Of a stretch of 64,000 nucleotides of DNA, positions 11,894 to 23,330 are shown one piece after another. Each line of letters starts with the position of its first letter. Within the stretch, counting starts at the first letter, position 1. The notes under the pieces were generated by a model. It searched no databases. It saw nothing but the letters and a program-made list of their open reading frames with translations, and had not been told where the DNA came from. Both the position numbers and the translations under genes were made by a program. Source of the stretch: Antilocapra americana (lineage: Eukaryota; Chordata; Mammalia; Artiodactyla; Antilocapridae). The stretch covers positions 3,673,436-3,737,435 of the forward strand of contig ML660777.1 of the NCBI GenBank assembly GCA_007570785.1. The letters run 5' to 3'.

Positions 11894-12890
11894 CAGGTAT
11901 ACTTTGCTTTATTGTACTTCACTTTATTGAGCTTGCAGATGTTACATTTTTTTTTCTTACTTTGAGGATTTGTGGCATCTTTGTGTTGAACAAGTCTATT
12001 GGTACCATTTATAAACAGCATTTGCTCACTTAATATCTTTGTCACGTTTTGGTAATTCTTGCAGTGCTTCAAACTTTTTCATTATAATTGTATTTTTTAT
12101 CCTTCTGGGAAAGATTCACCATCCTAGATGCCATTCAGAACATTTGTGATTCATGGAAAGAGGTCAGAATAGCAATATTAACAGAAGTTTGGGAGAAGTT
12201 GATTTCCAGCCTTCATGGATGACTTTGAGGGGTTCAAGACTTGGAAGAAGTATAAGCAGATGTGGTGGAAATAGCAAGAGAACTCAAATTAGAAGTGGAG
12301 CCTGAAGATGTGACTCAGTTGCTTCAATCTCATGGTAAGACTTTCCCCATGAGGAGTTGTTTCTTATGGATAAACAAAGAATGTGGTTTCTTGAAATAGA
12401 ACCTACTCCTGGGAAGATGTTGTGAAGACTGCTGAAATGACAAGAGGATATTTAGAATATTACATAAACTTAATTGATAAAGCAGCAGCAGGGCTTTAGA
12501 AGATTAGCTCCAGTTTTGAAAGAAGTCCTATTATGGGTCAAAGGCTATCAAATAGCATTGTGTGCTTCAGTATTACTGTTCATGAAAGAAAGAGTCAATT
12601 GATGTGGCAAATTTCATTGTTGTCTTTTTTTTTAAAGAAATTGCTACAGCCACTCCGGCCTTTACTAGCCACCATCCTAATTGATCAGTAGTCATCAGCA
12701 TCAAGGCAAGACTCTCCATCAGCAAACAAAATTATGACTTGGTGTAGGTACAGATGATGGTCAGCATTTTTAGCAATAGAGTATGTTTAAACTAAGGTAT
12801 TTAAATTGTTTTTTAAATTTGCCTTATTTTGATATTTGCTTTATTTTGATAGCCTGGAACTGAATTGGCAATGTCATTAAGGTATTCCTA
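11894..12890 (+). mobile_element. Tigger1-type (Tc1/mariner, pogo) DNA transposon, internally deleted
   Basis: The left end is CAGGTATACTTTGCTTTATT; the right end is a decayed inverted copy (TTTGCTTTATTTTGAT...GGTATTCC). TA lies on both sides (11892-11893 and 12891-12892), the pogo target. The interior keeps the C-terminal coding segment seen in old Tigger1 copies (for example GAAGTGGAGCCTGAAGATGT) and its 3' untranslated part. At about 1 kb it lacks most of the transposase, compared with about 2.4 kb for the full element. Long inactive. Confidence 0.85.
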
Positions 12891-12918
12891 TAATTCTTTT
12901 TCATATTTATAATTGGAT

Positions 12919-12953
12919 AGAACTGTTGTACTGGGCTACCTCTACTGCAGAAG
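12919..12953 (+). repeat. Left arm of a 35-bp inverted repeat around a rearranged BovB
   Basis: Matches the reverse complement of 14466-14500 at 34 of 35 positions. It begins AGAACTGTTGTACTGGG. Confidence 0.88.
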
Positions 12954-13019
12954 CCCTAACGAAAAAAACCAGTCATTTCTCCAAGGAACTCTGGTTTGTT
13001 TTATTGTAGAATGGTATTA

Positions 13020-14317
13020 AAAACCATCCCTCCATGGATCACAGCTTTGTTAGTGTGAAGGAGCTATGAGTCATGCCATGCAGGACCACCCAAGATGGAT
13101 GGTCATAGCAAAGAGTTTGGACAAAACGTGGGCCACTGGAGAACGAAATGGAAATGGCAACTCACTCCAGTATTCTTGCCTGAAGAACCCCATGTACAGT
13201 CTGAAAAGGCAAAAAGATATGACACCAGAGGCCCCCCAGATCAAAAGGTGTTCAGTATGCTATTGGGGGAATAGCAGAGGACAATTACTAATAGCTCCAG
13301 TTAGAATGGAAGTGGCTGGGCCAAAGCAGGAATGACGCTCAACTGTAGAGATGTCTGGTGGTGAAAGTAAAGTCCAATATTGTAAAGAACAATATTTCAT
13401 AGGAACCTGGAATATTAGGTCCACGAATCAAGGAAAATTGGCTGTGGTCAAGCAGGAGATAGCAAGAGTGAACATCAACACCTTAGGAATCAGTGAACTA
13501 AAATGGATGGGAATGGGTGATTTTAATTCAGATGACCATTACATCTACTACTGTGGCCAAGAATCCCTCAGAAGAAATGGTGTAGTCCTCACGGTCAAAA
13601 AAGAGTAAGAAATGCAGTGCATGTTATGTGTTAAGTCATTTCAGTCATGTCCAACACTTTGCAACCCTATGGTCTGTAGTCTGCCAGGCTCTTCTGTCCA
13701 TGGGATTCTTCAGGCAAGAATCCTGGTATTGGTTGCCATTTCCTCCTCCAAGGGACCTTCCTGACCAAGGATCAGAACCTGTGTCTCTGTCTCCTGCATT
13801 GGCAAATGGGTTCTTTACTGCTAGTGCCACCTGGGAAGCCCAAGAAATGCAGTACCTGGATACACTCTCCAAAAAAGACAGTGATCTCAGTTCTTTTCCA
13901 AGGAAAACCATTCAACATCACAGTAATCCAAGTCTATACTCCAAGCACTGATGTTGAAGAAGCTGAAGTTGACCTGTTCTATGAAGACCTACAGCATCTT
14001 CTAGAATTAACACCAGAAAAAGATGTCATTTTCATCATAGGGGATTGGAATGCAAAAGAAGAAAGTCAAGGGATAACCAGAATAACAGGCAAGATTGGCC
14101 TTGGAATATAAAATGAAGCAGGGCAAAGGATAACAGAGTTTTGTCAAGAGAACACACTGCTCATAGCAAACACCATTTTCCAACAACACAAGGGTCGACT
14201 TACACATAGACATCACCAGATGGTCAATACTGAAACCAGATTGATTGCGTTTTTTGCAGCCATAGATAGAAAAGCTCTATTCAGTCAACAAAAACAAGAT
14301 CTGAAGCTGACTGTGGC
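13020..14317 (+). repeat. BovB LINE, 5'/endonuclease part, split by a SINE
   Basis: Encodes the BovB 5' region and the AP-endonuclease-like domain: GTWNIRS, then NQGKLAVVKQE at about 13420-13460, and IGDWNAKEE at about 14040. A SINE splits it at 13619-13841. At 14316 the orientation flips into an inverted BovB piece. No 3' part or tail is present. Confidence 0.88.
13619..13841 (-). repeat. Bov-tA/BOV-A2 SINE nested in BovB, with 12-bp target duplication
   Basis: Complete minus-strand SINE flanked by perfect copies of AAGAAATGCAGT (13607-13618 and 13842-13853). It is clearly younger than the BovB it interrupts. Confidence 0.95.
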
Positions 14318-14465
14318 ACTCTGTCTACCAGATGTAATCCCTTGAATCTATTTGTCACCTTCACTATATAATCATAAAAGATCTGATTTAGGTCATAGTT
14401 GAATGGCTTAGCGGAGTTCCCTACTTTCAATTTAAGGTTGAATTTTGCAGTGAAGAGCTCCATCT
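14316..14465 (-). repeat. Inverted BovB segment
   Basis: On the minus strand this continues BovB directly downstream of where the forward piece stops (sequence around TTCAACTATGACCTAAATCAG). The two pieces meet tail to tail. Confidence 0.85.
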
Positions 14466-14500
14466 CTTCTGCAGTAGATGTAGCCCAGTACAACAGTTCT
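14466..14500 (-). repeat. Right arm of a 35-bp inverted repeat
   Basis: Pairs with 12919-12953 at 34 of 35 positions. It directly abuts the inverted BovB piece and an old L1. Confidence 0.88.
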
Positions 14501-15055
14501 GGTTTTGTTCATTTTTTGGATCTTAACCATTCTGATAGGTGTGCCATGGTATCTCACTGTTTTAATTTGCAATACTCTAAAAATAAATTATGTTGAGTAT
14601 TTTTGTAAGTACTTATTTGCCATCTGTATAACATTTTTAATTGCATGTCTGCTCAGTTCTTCTCTCTATTTTTCAGTTGATTGTTTCCTTGTTACTGATT
14701 TTTAAGAATTCTTTGTGTATTTCATATATAAATTCTTAAGAGATATGTTATCTGCAAGCATTTCCTGCCTGTCTATGACTTGTCTTTTTATTCTCTTAGT
14801 AGTGTCTTTTACCATGAAAAACTTTTAATTTTAATTCAGTCCAGTTTACCATTTTTTCCTTTCCTGGGTTGTGCTTGTGGTTTTTGAATTAAAAAACTCT
14901 TCCCCAAATCCAAGGTCATCTAGATTTTCTCATATGTTATTTTCTAGAAGTTTTATAATTTTGCACTTTCTTTGCAGGTCTATAATCCATTTTGTGTTAA
15001 TTCTATGTGTGGAATAATGTCTGTAGCTAGGCATTTTTTTTCCTTCTGCATATGA

Positions 15056-15107
15056 AAGTGAAAGTGAAGGTGCTCCGTTGTGTCCGACTCTTTGCAACCC
15101 CATGGAC
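15056..15107 (-). repeat. 52-bp severely truncated Bov-tA SINE with target duplication
   Basis: Only the SINE 3' end is present, flanked by TGCATATGA at 15047-15055 and 15108-15116, so this is a true short insertion and not a later deletion. Confidence 0.85.
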
Positions 15108-15540
15108 TGCATATGAGTGTCCAGTTTTTCCAGCACCATTTGTTGAAAATGCTATCTTGTCTTGTTTGAATTGCTTAATGAAACATAGGTTGACGGTATT
15201 GGCACAGATCTATTTCTGGGCTCTCAGTTTGGTCCCACTGATCTGCGTCTGTTGTTGCGTCACATCGCACTGTGTCGGTCACTGTCACTTTATACTAGTC
15301 TTGAAATAGTGTAGCATGAGCCCCCCGCGTTTGTTCTTCTTCAGTATCGTGTTGGCTTTTCTTGGTCTTTTGCCCTTTCATATGTATTTTAGAATCAATT
15401 TGTTGAATCTAGAAAATGGCTTGCTGTAATTTTGATTAGGATTGCATCGAATCTACAGATCAAGTTGGAATTGACACATTAACACTATTAAGTCTTTCAA
15501 TCTGTGAACATGGAATACATTTGCATTTAATTAGGTCTTT

Positions 15541-15706
15541 GTGCAGACTTTCTTGGTTCAGTGGTTAAAACTCCATGGTCCCAATGCAGGGGGCGTGATT
15601 TTGATCCCTGGTCAGGGAGCTAGATCCTGCCCATGGCAAAAAAAGATACCAAGGGCTGCACCTAAGACCCAGTGCAGCCAAATAAATACATTTTAAAAAA
15701 GTGTAG
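15541..15706 (+). repeat. CHR-type SINE with 10-bp target duplication
   Basis: Sense-orientation cetartiodactyl SINE (CTTTCTTGGTTCAGTGGTTA...) ending in an A-rich tail. It is flanked by perfect TTAGGTCTTT at 15531-15540 and 15707-15716. Confidence 0.88.
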
Positions 15707-16880
15707 TTAGGTCTTTAATTTCTTTTACCAATGATTTGTAGTTTCCAAATACAGATCTTATACATGTTTCATTAGATTTATACATAAGTTTTTTTTTTTT
15801 TTTAATGGAGGGGTGATATTTTTAATGGTGTATTTTAAAACTTTTAAATTTTAAGTTTCAATTGTTCATTGATAGTATATGGAAAAAATTGACCTTTGTA
15901 TGTATTGATTTTTGTTTGGATGGTAGACATCGTAGTTTTACATTGTTTTCAAGAAAGTTTGGAATTTTTCTTTGTAGCAGTTCTTTATTGATTAATTTGT
16001 CCTTTTTGAGGTTTACCTTGAAGGTTTATAAGAGCATGGCACAGTAGCTTTTACTGTAGAGATAGTTTAGCCCCACTACTAAGCAATGATCCCTCCACAT
16101 TTTCTCCTTTGCTTCATGTATTAAATAAGATCTTCTTACTCTATCTGATGGAAACTCAAATGTTTTCCAGCTCTCTGTGAGTTGTGCTAATTCTTTGGCT
16201 TAGAATTTTTAGAAATTTCTTTTTTCTTGTCATTTGTTATATGGCTCTGTCAAATTCCAACTTATACATCCACAGATAGGCATGAAACCAAAGACTCTAA
16301 GAGACCTTTATGAAGATTTTTGGACCTCTCCATATAGCTTTCTCCTCTCAAGAATTAGGCCCTACAAATTCTAGTCAGTTTATTCTCCCCATATTTGTAC
16401 TTCTAGTTCCTCAATCAGTGACACTGTTTGATACTATTTGGGATTCCATCCCAGTGTCATGGTTCAGAAATTCTCTACAGGCAGAAATACATGGCATTCA
16501 TATTGTTCACCTTGTCCTTTTTCCTTTTCTCAGAGATATCTGTCCTGTACTGCCTTTTGTTCAATATCCAAAAAACGTTGTTCATATATTTTGCCATTTT
16601 TTTTTAAGTTGTTGCTTTTAAATGAAGGAGAAGTCTCTGTAACTTGCCTGTAACAAGTCAAAGGTTGTTGCTGAGCCAGGAAAGATGCCAGGATTCTTGG
16701 CCTCTGGAGGAGAAGAATTCAATCTGGTGCCAGAGAAGAGGCTTGATCACTTAGAGCTTTTGCGTAATAAAGTTTTATTAAGTGTAAAAGAGACAGACAA
16801 AGCTTCTGACATAGACATCAGAAGGGGACAGAACGAATGTCCCCCACCTCGCTACTCTTTAGCCAGATGTTTTATGTCTT

Positions 16881-19800
16881 TTCAGTTCGGTTGCTCAGTC
16901 ATGCCCAACTCTTTATGACCCTAAAAATCACAGCATGCCAGGGCTCCCTGTCCATCACCAACTCCCACCAGAGTCCACCAAAACTCATGTCCATTGGGTC
17001 GGTGATGCCATCCAGCCATCTCATCCCCTGTCATCCCCTTCTTCTCCTGTCCTCAATCCTTCCCAGCATCAGGGTCTTTTCCAATGAGTCAGCTCTTCGC
17101 ATCAGGTGGCCAAACTTTCAGCTTCAACATCAGACCTTCCATTGAATGCCCAGGACTGATCTCCTCTAGGATGGACTGGTTGGATCTCCTTGCAGTCCAA
17201 GGGACTCTCAAGAGTCTTCTCCAACACCACAGTTCAAAAGCATCAGTTCTTCGGCGCTCAGCTTTCTTCACTGTCCAACTCTCACATCCATACATGACTA
17301 CTGGAAAAACTATAGCCTTGACTAGACAGACCTTTGTTCACAAAGTAATGTCTCTGCTTTTCAATATGCTATCTAAGTTGGTCATAACCTTCCTTCCAAG
17401 GAGTAAGCGTCTTTTAATTTCATGGCTGCAATCACCATCTGCAGTGATTTTGGAGCCCCCCAAAAATAAAGCCTGGCACTGTTTCCACTCTTTCCCCATT
17501 TATTACCCATAAAGTGATGGGATCAGATGCCATGATCTTAGTTTTCTGATTGTTGAGCTTTAAGCTAATTTTTTCACACTCCTCTTTCACTTTCATCAAG
17601 AGACTTTTTAGTTCCTCTTCACTTTCTGCCATAAGGGTGGTATCATCAGCATATCTGAGGTTATTGATATTTCTCCCAGCAATCTTGATTCCAGCTTGTG
17701 CTTCTTCCAGCCCAGCGTTTCTCATGATGTACTCTGCATAGAAGTTAAATAAGCAGGGTGACAATATACAGCCTTGATGTACTCCTTTTCCTATTTGGAA
17801 CCAGTCTATTGTTCCATGTCCAGTTCTAACTGTTGCTTCCTGACCTGTATACAGGTTTCTCAAGAAACAGGTCAGATGGTCTGGTATTCCCATCTCTTTC
17901 AGAATTTTCCACAGTTTATTGTGATCCACACAGTCAAAGGCTTTGGTATAGTCAATAAAGCAGAAGTAGATGTTTTTCTGGAGCTCTTTTGCTTTTTCCA
18001 TGATCCAGCAGATGTTGGCAATTTGAACTCTGGTTCCTCTGCCTTTTCTAAAACCAGCTNNNNNNNNNNNNNNNNNNNNNNNNNNNNNNNNNNNNNNNNN
18101 NNNNNNNNNNNNNNNNNNNNNNNNNNNNNNNNNNNNNNNNNNNNNNNNNNNNNNNNNNNTCTCTGGTTCCTCTGCCTTTTCTAAAACCAGCTTGAACATT
18201 TGGAAGTCCACGGTTCATTTATTGCTGAATCCTGGCTTGGAGAATTTTGAGCATTTCTTTACTAGCATGTGAGATGAGTGCAATTGTGTGGTAGTTCGAG
18301 CATTCTTTGGCATTGCCTTTGTTTGGGATAGGAATGAAAACTGACCTTTTCCAGTCCCATGGCCATTGCTGAGTTTTCCAGATTTGCTGGCATATTGAGT
18401 GCAGCATTTCACAGTATCATCTTTTAGGACTTGAAATAGCTCAACTGGAATCCCATCACCTCCACTAGCTTTGTTTGTAGTGAGGCTTCCTAAGGCTCAC
18501 TTGACTTTGCATTCCTGGATGTCTGGCTCCAGATGAGTGATCACAACATCATGATTATCTGGGTCATGAAGATCTTTTTGTACAGTTCTTCTGTGTATTC
18601 TTGCCACCTCATCTTAATATCTTCTGCTTCTTTTAGTTCCATACCATTTCTATCCTTTATCGAGCTCATCTTTGCACAAAATGTTCCCTTGGTATCTCTA
18701 ATTTTCTTGAAGAGATCTCTAGTCTTTCCCATCCTGTTGTTTTCATCTATTTCTTTGCATTGGTCACTAAGGAAGACTTTCTTATCTCTCCTTGCTATTC
18801 TTTGGAACTCTGCATTCAAATGGGAATATCTTTCTTTTTCTCCTTGCTTTTGGCTTCTCTTCTTTTCACAGCTATTTGTAAGGCCTCCTCAGATAGCCAT
18901 TTTCCTTTTTTGCATTTTTTTTCCATGGGGATGATCTTAATCTCTGTCTCCTGTAGAATGTCACAAACCTCTGTCCATAGTTTATCAGGCACTCTGTCTA
19001 TCAGATCTAGTCCCTTAAATCTAATTCTCACTTCCGTTGTATCATCATACAGAATTGGGTTTAGGTCATATCTGAATGGTCTAGTGGTTTTCCTTACTTT
19101 CTTCAATTTCTTTCTGAATTTGGCAATAAGGAGTTCATGATCTGAGCCACAGTCAGCTCTAGGTCTTGTTTTTGCTGACTGTATAGAGCTTCTCCATCTT
19201 TGGCTGCAAAGATTATAATCAATCTGATTTTGGTGTTGACCATCTGGTGATGTCCATGTGTAGAGTCTTCTCTTGTGTTGTTGGAAGAGAGTGTTTGTTA
19301 TCACCAGTGCATTCTCTTCGCAAAATTCTATTAGCCTTTGCCCTGCTTCATTCTGTACTCCAAGGCCAAATTTGCCTGTTACTCCAGGTGTTTCCTGATT
19401 GCCTACTTTTGCATTCCAGTCCCCTAATAATGAAAAGGACATCTTTTTTGGGTGTTAGTTCTAAAAGGTCTTGTAGGTCTTCATAGAGATGTTCAACTTC
19501 AGCTTCATCAGCATTACTGGTTTGGAAAGGAACAGAGATCATTCTGTCATTTTTGAGATTGTATCCAAGTACTGCATTTTGGACTCTTTTGTTGACTATG
19601 ATGGCTGTTCCATTTATTCTAAGGATTCCTGCCCACAGTAGTAGATATAATGGTTATCTGAGTTAAATTCACCCATTCCAGTCCATCTCAGTTCACTGAT
19701 TCCTAGAATGTCGACATTCACTTTTGCCATCTCCCATTTGACCACTTCCAATTTGCCTTGATTCATGGACCTAACATTCCAGGTTCCTATGCAATATTGC

Positions 19801-20219
19801 TCTTTACAGCATCGAACCTTGCGTCTATCACCAGTCACATCCATAACTGGGTATTGGTTTTGGTTTGGCTCCATCCCTTCATTCTTTCTGGAGTTATTTC
19901 TCCACTGATCTCCAGTAGCATATTGGGCACCTATTGACCTTGGGAGTTCAGCTTTCCATGTCCTATCTTTTTGCCTTTTTATACTCTTCATGGGGTTCTC
20001 AAGGCAAGAATACTGAAGTGGTTTGCCATTCCCTTCTCCAGTGGGCCACATTCCGTCAGCCCTCTCCACCGTGACCCAGCCGTCTTGGGTGGCCCCACAC
20101 GGCATGGCTTAGTTTCACTAGGTTAGACAAGACTGTGGTCCGTGTGATCAGATTGGCTAGTTTTCTGTTTTTATGGTTTCAGTGTGTCTGCTCTCTGATG
20201 CACTCTTGCAACACCTACC
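16881..20219 (-). repeat. Near full-length BovB (RTE) LINE inside the solo LTR
   Basis: The minus-strand element of about 3.2 kb (without the N gap) has its 3' end at 16881 and 5' end at 20219. GTCTT occurs on both sides (16876-16880 and 20220-20224), probably the target duplication. The endonuclease region starts about 19815 (GTWNVRSMNQGKLEVVK), and another part includes YTWTSPDGQHQNQIDY. The reverse transcriptase at 18211-17432 has FIDYTKAFDCVDH and YADDTTL. Frameshifts and stops near 19610, 19440, 18810 and 18540 mean it cannot make a full protein. It is the most complete BovB in the window. Confidence 0.93.
18060..18159. other. Assembly gap of exactly 100 N
   Basis: A run of 100 Ns falls inside the BovB reverse-transcriptase frame. 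The same 32 bases lie just left (18028-18059) and one base right of the gap (18161-18192), so the true gap is probably zero or negative in length. Confidence 0.97.
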
Positions 20220-20758
20220 GTCTTACTTAGAAAGCTATTAATCAGATAAGAGAGAAGCCTTAAGGCCGAGGGAGTTTTACCAGGCTCCTCTCCCACAATA
20301 TGCATTTTTGAGGTAGGATGGCACAGGTGTGTCATCCCCCAGCCATGAAACAATTAATATGAATACTGGTTTGTTGAGCTATTATCAGTTCAAGGTTTGA
20401 GAAAAGAAAAAAAATTTAATCTTAGGAGGAATCATTTTGAAGAAAGACAAATTCCAGAGCAAATACATAGTCTCATTAACATTGCTTAAGAAAAACATTT
20501 CCATAAGAAAAATGCATTGGTTAGCTCAAGGTTTGAGAAAAGTTAAGTTCAGCTGGAACCAGGTGTTATCATGGCAACACAGAATTTTAAGAGAAACCTC
20601 CTTTTAATTTAGCATGGAAAAGGAAAAAAAACTATGAGACTTGTGGTTTGTTTCCTCCTGCTGCTTAAGGGAGTGAGAAGAATATCTGACACTTGCAGCC
20701 TATTTCCTCCGACTGGAGACCCCTGGCCTTCTTGCCTGTTAACCCTTTCACAAGTCTC

Positions 20759-21312
20759 ATTCCATTTTTAAAAGTTTGCCGTTAAATATTTTTACAGCAT
20801 ATTATTAAAAATGTTGCAAAATGACTATTCCTTTTGTGTTTAATTTATTTCTAATATATTTGTGTATGCATGTATATATGTATATATGTGTGTGCACACA
20901 CAGACACACACACATTAGAATCTAACCTATATCTTACTTGTTAAAATTAGACTTTTTTATTTGGTAGTATTTCCTTTCCTGCTGAAGATTACTAACTCTT
21001 TAATTATAAACTGGCATTAAATTTTGTTTCTACTCAATTACGCTCTGGATTAGGCATCCTAATCTTACATTTTAATGATCATAAATTCAATATTCAAATG
21101 ATCACTGTTTCTTATTCCAGTTTTATTCCTCTGCAAAAGCTAATTTGTCTTCATGTCATATTATCTTATTTTGTCACAATGGTGATTTGTTTACAGTAGT
21201 ATTGACATGTTAAAAGTTTTAATCCTTAAATAATTGATTATTATAATTTAGGAAGATTATGCAAATAAACATGCAACTTTATGTTTTTAAGATAATGCAT
21301 TTTTTTTTTTTT
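20759..21312. other. AT-rich intronic DNA with a TG/TA simple-repeat patch
   Basis: 20855-20912 holds an imperfect (TA/TG)n and (CA)n run. The rest shows nothing recognisable, ending in a T run at 21300-21313. Confidence 0.55.
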
Positions 21313-21711
21313 TGCTAAGGCTGTCATAATAAACTCCTCTTGACTGGATGGCATAAACAACAGAAATTTATTGTCTCACAGTTCTGGAGGCTAGAAGTCC
21401 AAAATTAAAGTGTGGGCAGGGTTTGTTTCTTCTGAGACCCATGAGGAAGGGCTGTGTTCTAGGCCTCACCCATTGACATATAGATGGTTGTCTCCTCCCT
21501 GTGTCTTCACATCACCTTCTATGTGTCTCTCTGTCCAAATTTACTCTCTTTATGCAGATACCAGTCATACTGGAATAAAGTCCACCCCAATGCCCTCATT
21601 CTAACTTCATTGCCACTGCAAAGACTCCCTAAATAAATTTACTCTGAAGAAATGGTCATTGGGTAGGGCTTCAGCAATACAAATTGGGGAGGCACAATTC
21701 AACCTATAACC
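21313..21711 (-). repeat. ERVL-MaLR (MLT1-like) LTR
   Basis: The reverse complement shows the usual MLT1-type 3' end (CTCCAGAACTGTGAGACAAT, then TTTCTGTTG). On the plus strand, CAACAGAAATTTATTGTCTC and AGTTCTGGAGGCTAGAAGTC are diagnostic. Confidence 0.75.
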
Positions 21712-22824
21712 AGTAGTAAATCTTTTCCAGTATTTATTTCATTTATCAAACTGTTCTCAACATTCTGTATTATTAAAGCAGGCTATCATTTGTCTTTGGG
21801 TAGAAAAAAACTCCTTCTCTATAGTTACTTCACTGCTATCGATACTCTAGATGAAAGCACCTATTTGGAAAGCAATAGGAAGGGAAATAATAGTATAGTA
21901 GGAAGAACAAATACATGCAATAAGATAAACCCAGGTTAGACTCCAGATTCTGCCAGAAATTATTGTATAATCTTATATGAGTTACCTAATGCCAGGAGTT
22001 CATTTCTTCCCTTCTACAAAGGGACAATTAACATACCAAGGCTAGTATGAGGACTAATTTATAAAGTATCTAGAAAAACGTAGTAGCTTTAAGATAGTCA
22101 GCAGTTTCTAGCAACTGAATTACCTGTGCCTTTCCATTTTTACTAAGATGAAATTTTTTGATCTTAAAGACAGTTTGCGTTTATTGAGGCACCAGGTTTA
22201 AGTAATATTGGACTACTCCATACACTGATCCCAGACTATAGTTGTGTTGCCCGTGTATTCTAGACCATGCTGCAGCCTCTTAAAAATTACTTGCATCACC
22301 CATTCCTACTATGCTTCTGCTGTGCTTTGGTGAGGACTGGGTTTGAGTGGAGGGTAGGTGGATGCATACTACATAAGAGATATTATCCACATTCCAGTCC
22401 AGTTTTGTGAATACAGTGCACTCACTCTTAATTGGATAAACTTTGAGTAGAAGAAAGTTCTCCTAAATATGACTTTGGTCCTTTGTTTCATCCATTAGGA
22501 GATGAGGGTCTTCAAGAGCATAACTATGCTTACTGCACTCAAACTATCAAAAAAATCATCAAAAAGGGAACATAAATTGAGGTACTTGGTAGAGCATTAC
22601 ATGAGATAGCTTAACGAGATAGTTATGAAAAACAAGTATAAATAAAACTTTGAAGAGTGACTCAGGAAATGCTATGAAAGAAATATTCATTTCAACAATA
22701 GTTTATTACTGCTGAATGAAAATTCTACTCACTAAAAATTACAATAAATTTAATTTTAGTCTTTCTTAATCATCTGAAACCATCCTAGGAAACCTGAGTT
22801 TATGTTGAACCGTAACATCACCAA
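21712..22824. other. Unassigned intronic DNA
   Basis: No gene or repeat recognised. AT-rich with ordinary composition. Confidence 0.5.
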
Positions 22825-22965
22825 TTTAACTCTCCTCATTTTTTGATGGATAAAGTGGGACCCATAAAGTTTAAGTGGGTGACCTAAGCTCACACACTGC
22901 TAGCCTGTGAGAAACACTAGGCTGGAACACAAGTGTCATGATTTAGCACTTTTCCTTCCAGACAG
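22825..22965 (-). repeat. MIR SINE
   Basis: Reverse MIR core: CTCCTCATTTTTTGATGG, then GGGTGACCTAAGCTCACACA. Confidence 0.72.
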
Positions 22966-23019
22966 TGTCACCTCCGCTAGGCAAGGCATGGAGATTTGAT
23001 GAGTGAATTTTGTTTTATT

Positions 23020-23330
23020 ACTTTTACATTTTTGAAGTTGGAGTATAGCTGCTTTACAATTTTGTGTTAGTTTCTGCAGTACAACGTGAATCAGCTATTT
23101 AGGTATACATATAGACCCTCTTTCTTGAGCCTCCCTCCCACCCACACTGCCCCCCAACCCACCCAGATCACAGAGCGCTGAGCTAAGCTCTCTGTCCCCT
23201 GTTTTACACGTGGTAGTGTATATATGTCAATGCTGCTCTCTCAATTCGTCCCACGCTCTTCTTCCCCCACTGTGTCCACAAGTCTGTTCTCTACATCTCT
23301 GTCTCTGTTCCTGCCCTGCAAATAGGTTTG
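23020..23330 (-). repeat. Artiodactyl L1 3' end
   Basis: The plus strand reads GGAGTATAGCTGCTTTACAA, then GTGTTAGTTTCTGCAGTACA, and a C-rich stretch. This is the antisense 3' UTR of artiodactyl L1. Confidence 0.75.

Larger units (their letters stand above)
14501..16631 (-). repeat. Old antisense LINE-1 (L1M-like), ORF2 end and 3' UTR
   Basis: Plus-strand text is the reverse of an L1 ORF2 C-terminus and 3' UTR: CCAGTTTTTCCAGCACCATT at about 15120, AGGATTGCATCGAATCTA at about 15437, and AATTCTAGTCAGTTTATTCT at about 16368. A short SINE piece (15056-15107) and a CHR SINE (15541-15706) interrupt it. Confidence 0.78.
16638..20752 (+). mobile_element. Solo LTR of a class II (BTLTR1-like) endogenous retrovirus, split by BovB
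   Basis: Begins TGTAACTTGCC and ends TTTCACA, with a 6-bp target duplication AGTCTC (16632-16637 and 20753-20758), the size expected of class II (betaretrovirus-like) elements. A polyadenylation signal AATAAA lies at about 16767. Without the BovB at 16881-20219 and its GTCTT duplication the LTR is about 771 bp. No internal viral sequence remains, so it is a recombined solo LTR. I recognise it as BTLTR1-like from the text around GAGGCTTGATCACTTAGAGC. Confidence 0.88.

Noticed and set aside
13066..14111. Apparent gene with an endonuclease-like domain
   Set aside because: It is a BovB endonuclease region interrupted by a SINE and cut off by an inversion.
17432..18211. Reverse-transcriptase gene candidate
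   Set aside because: It belongs to a decayed BovB and is translated through 100 Ns, so it is not an independent or intact gene.
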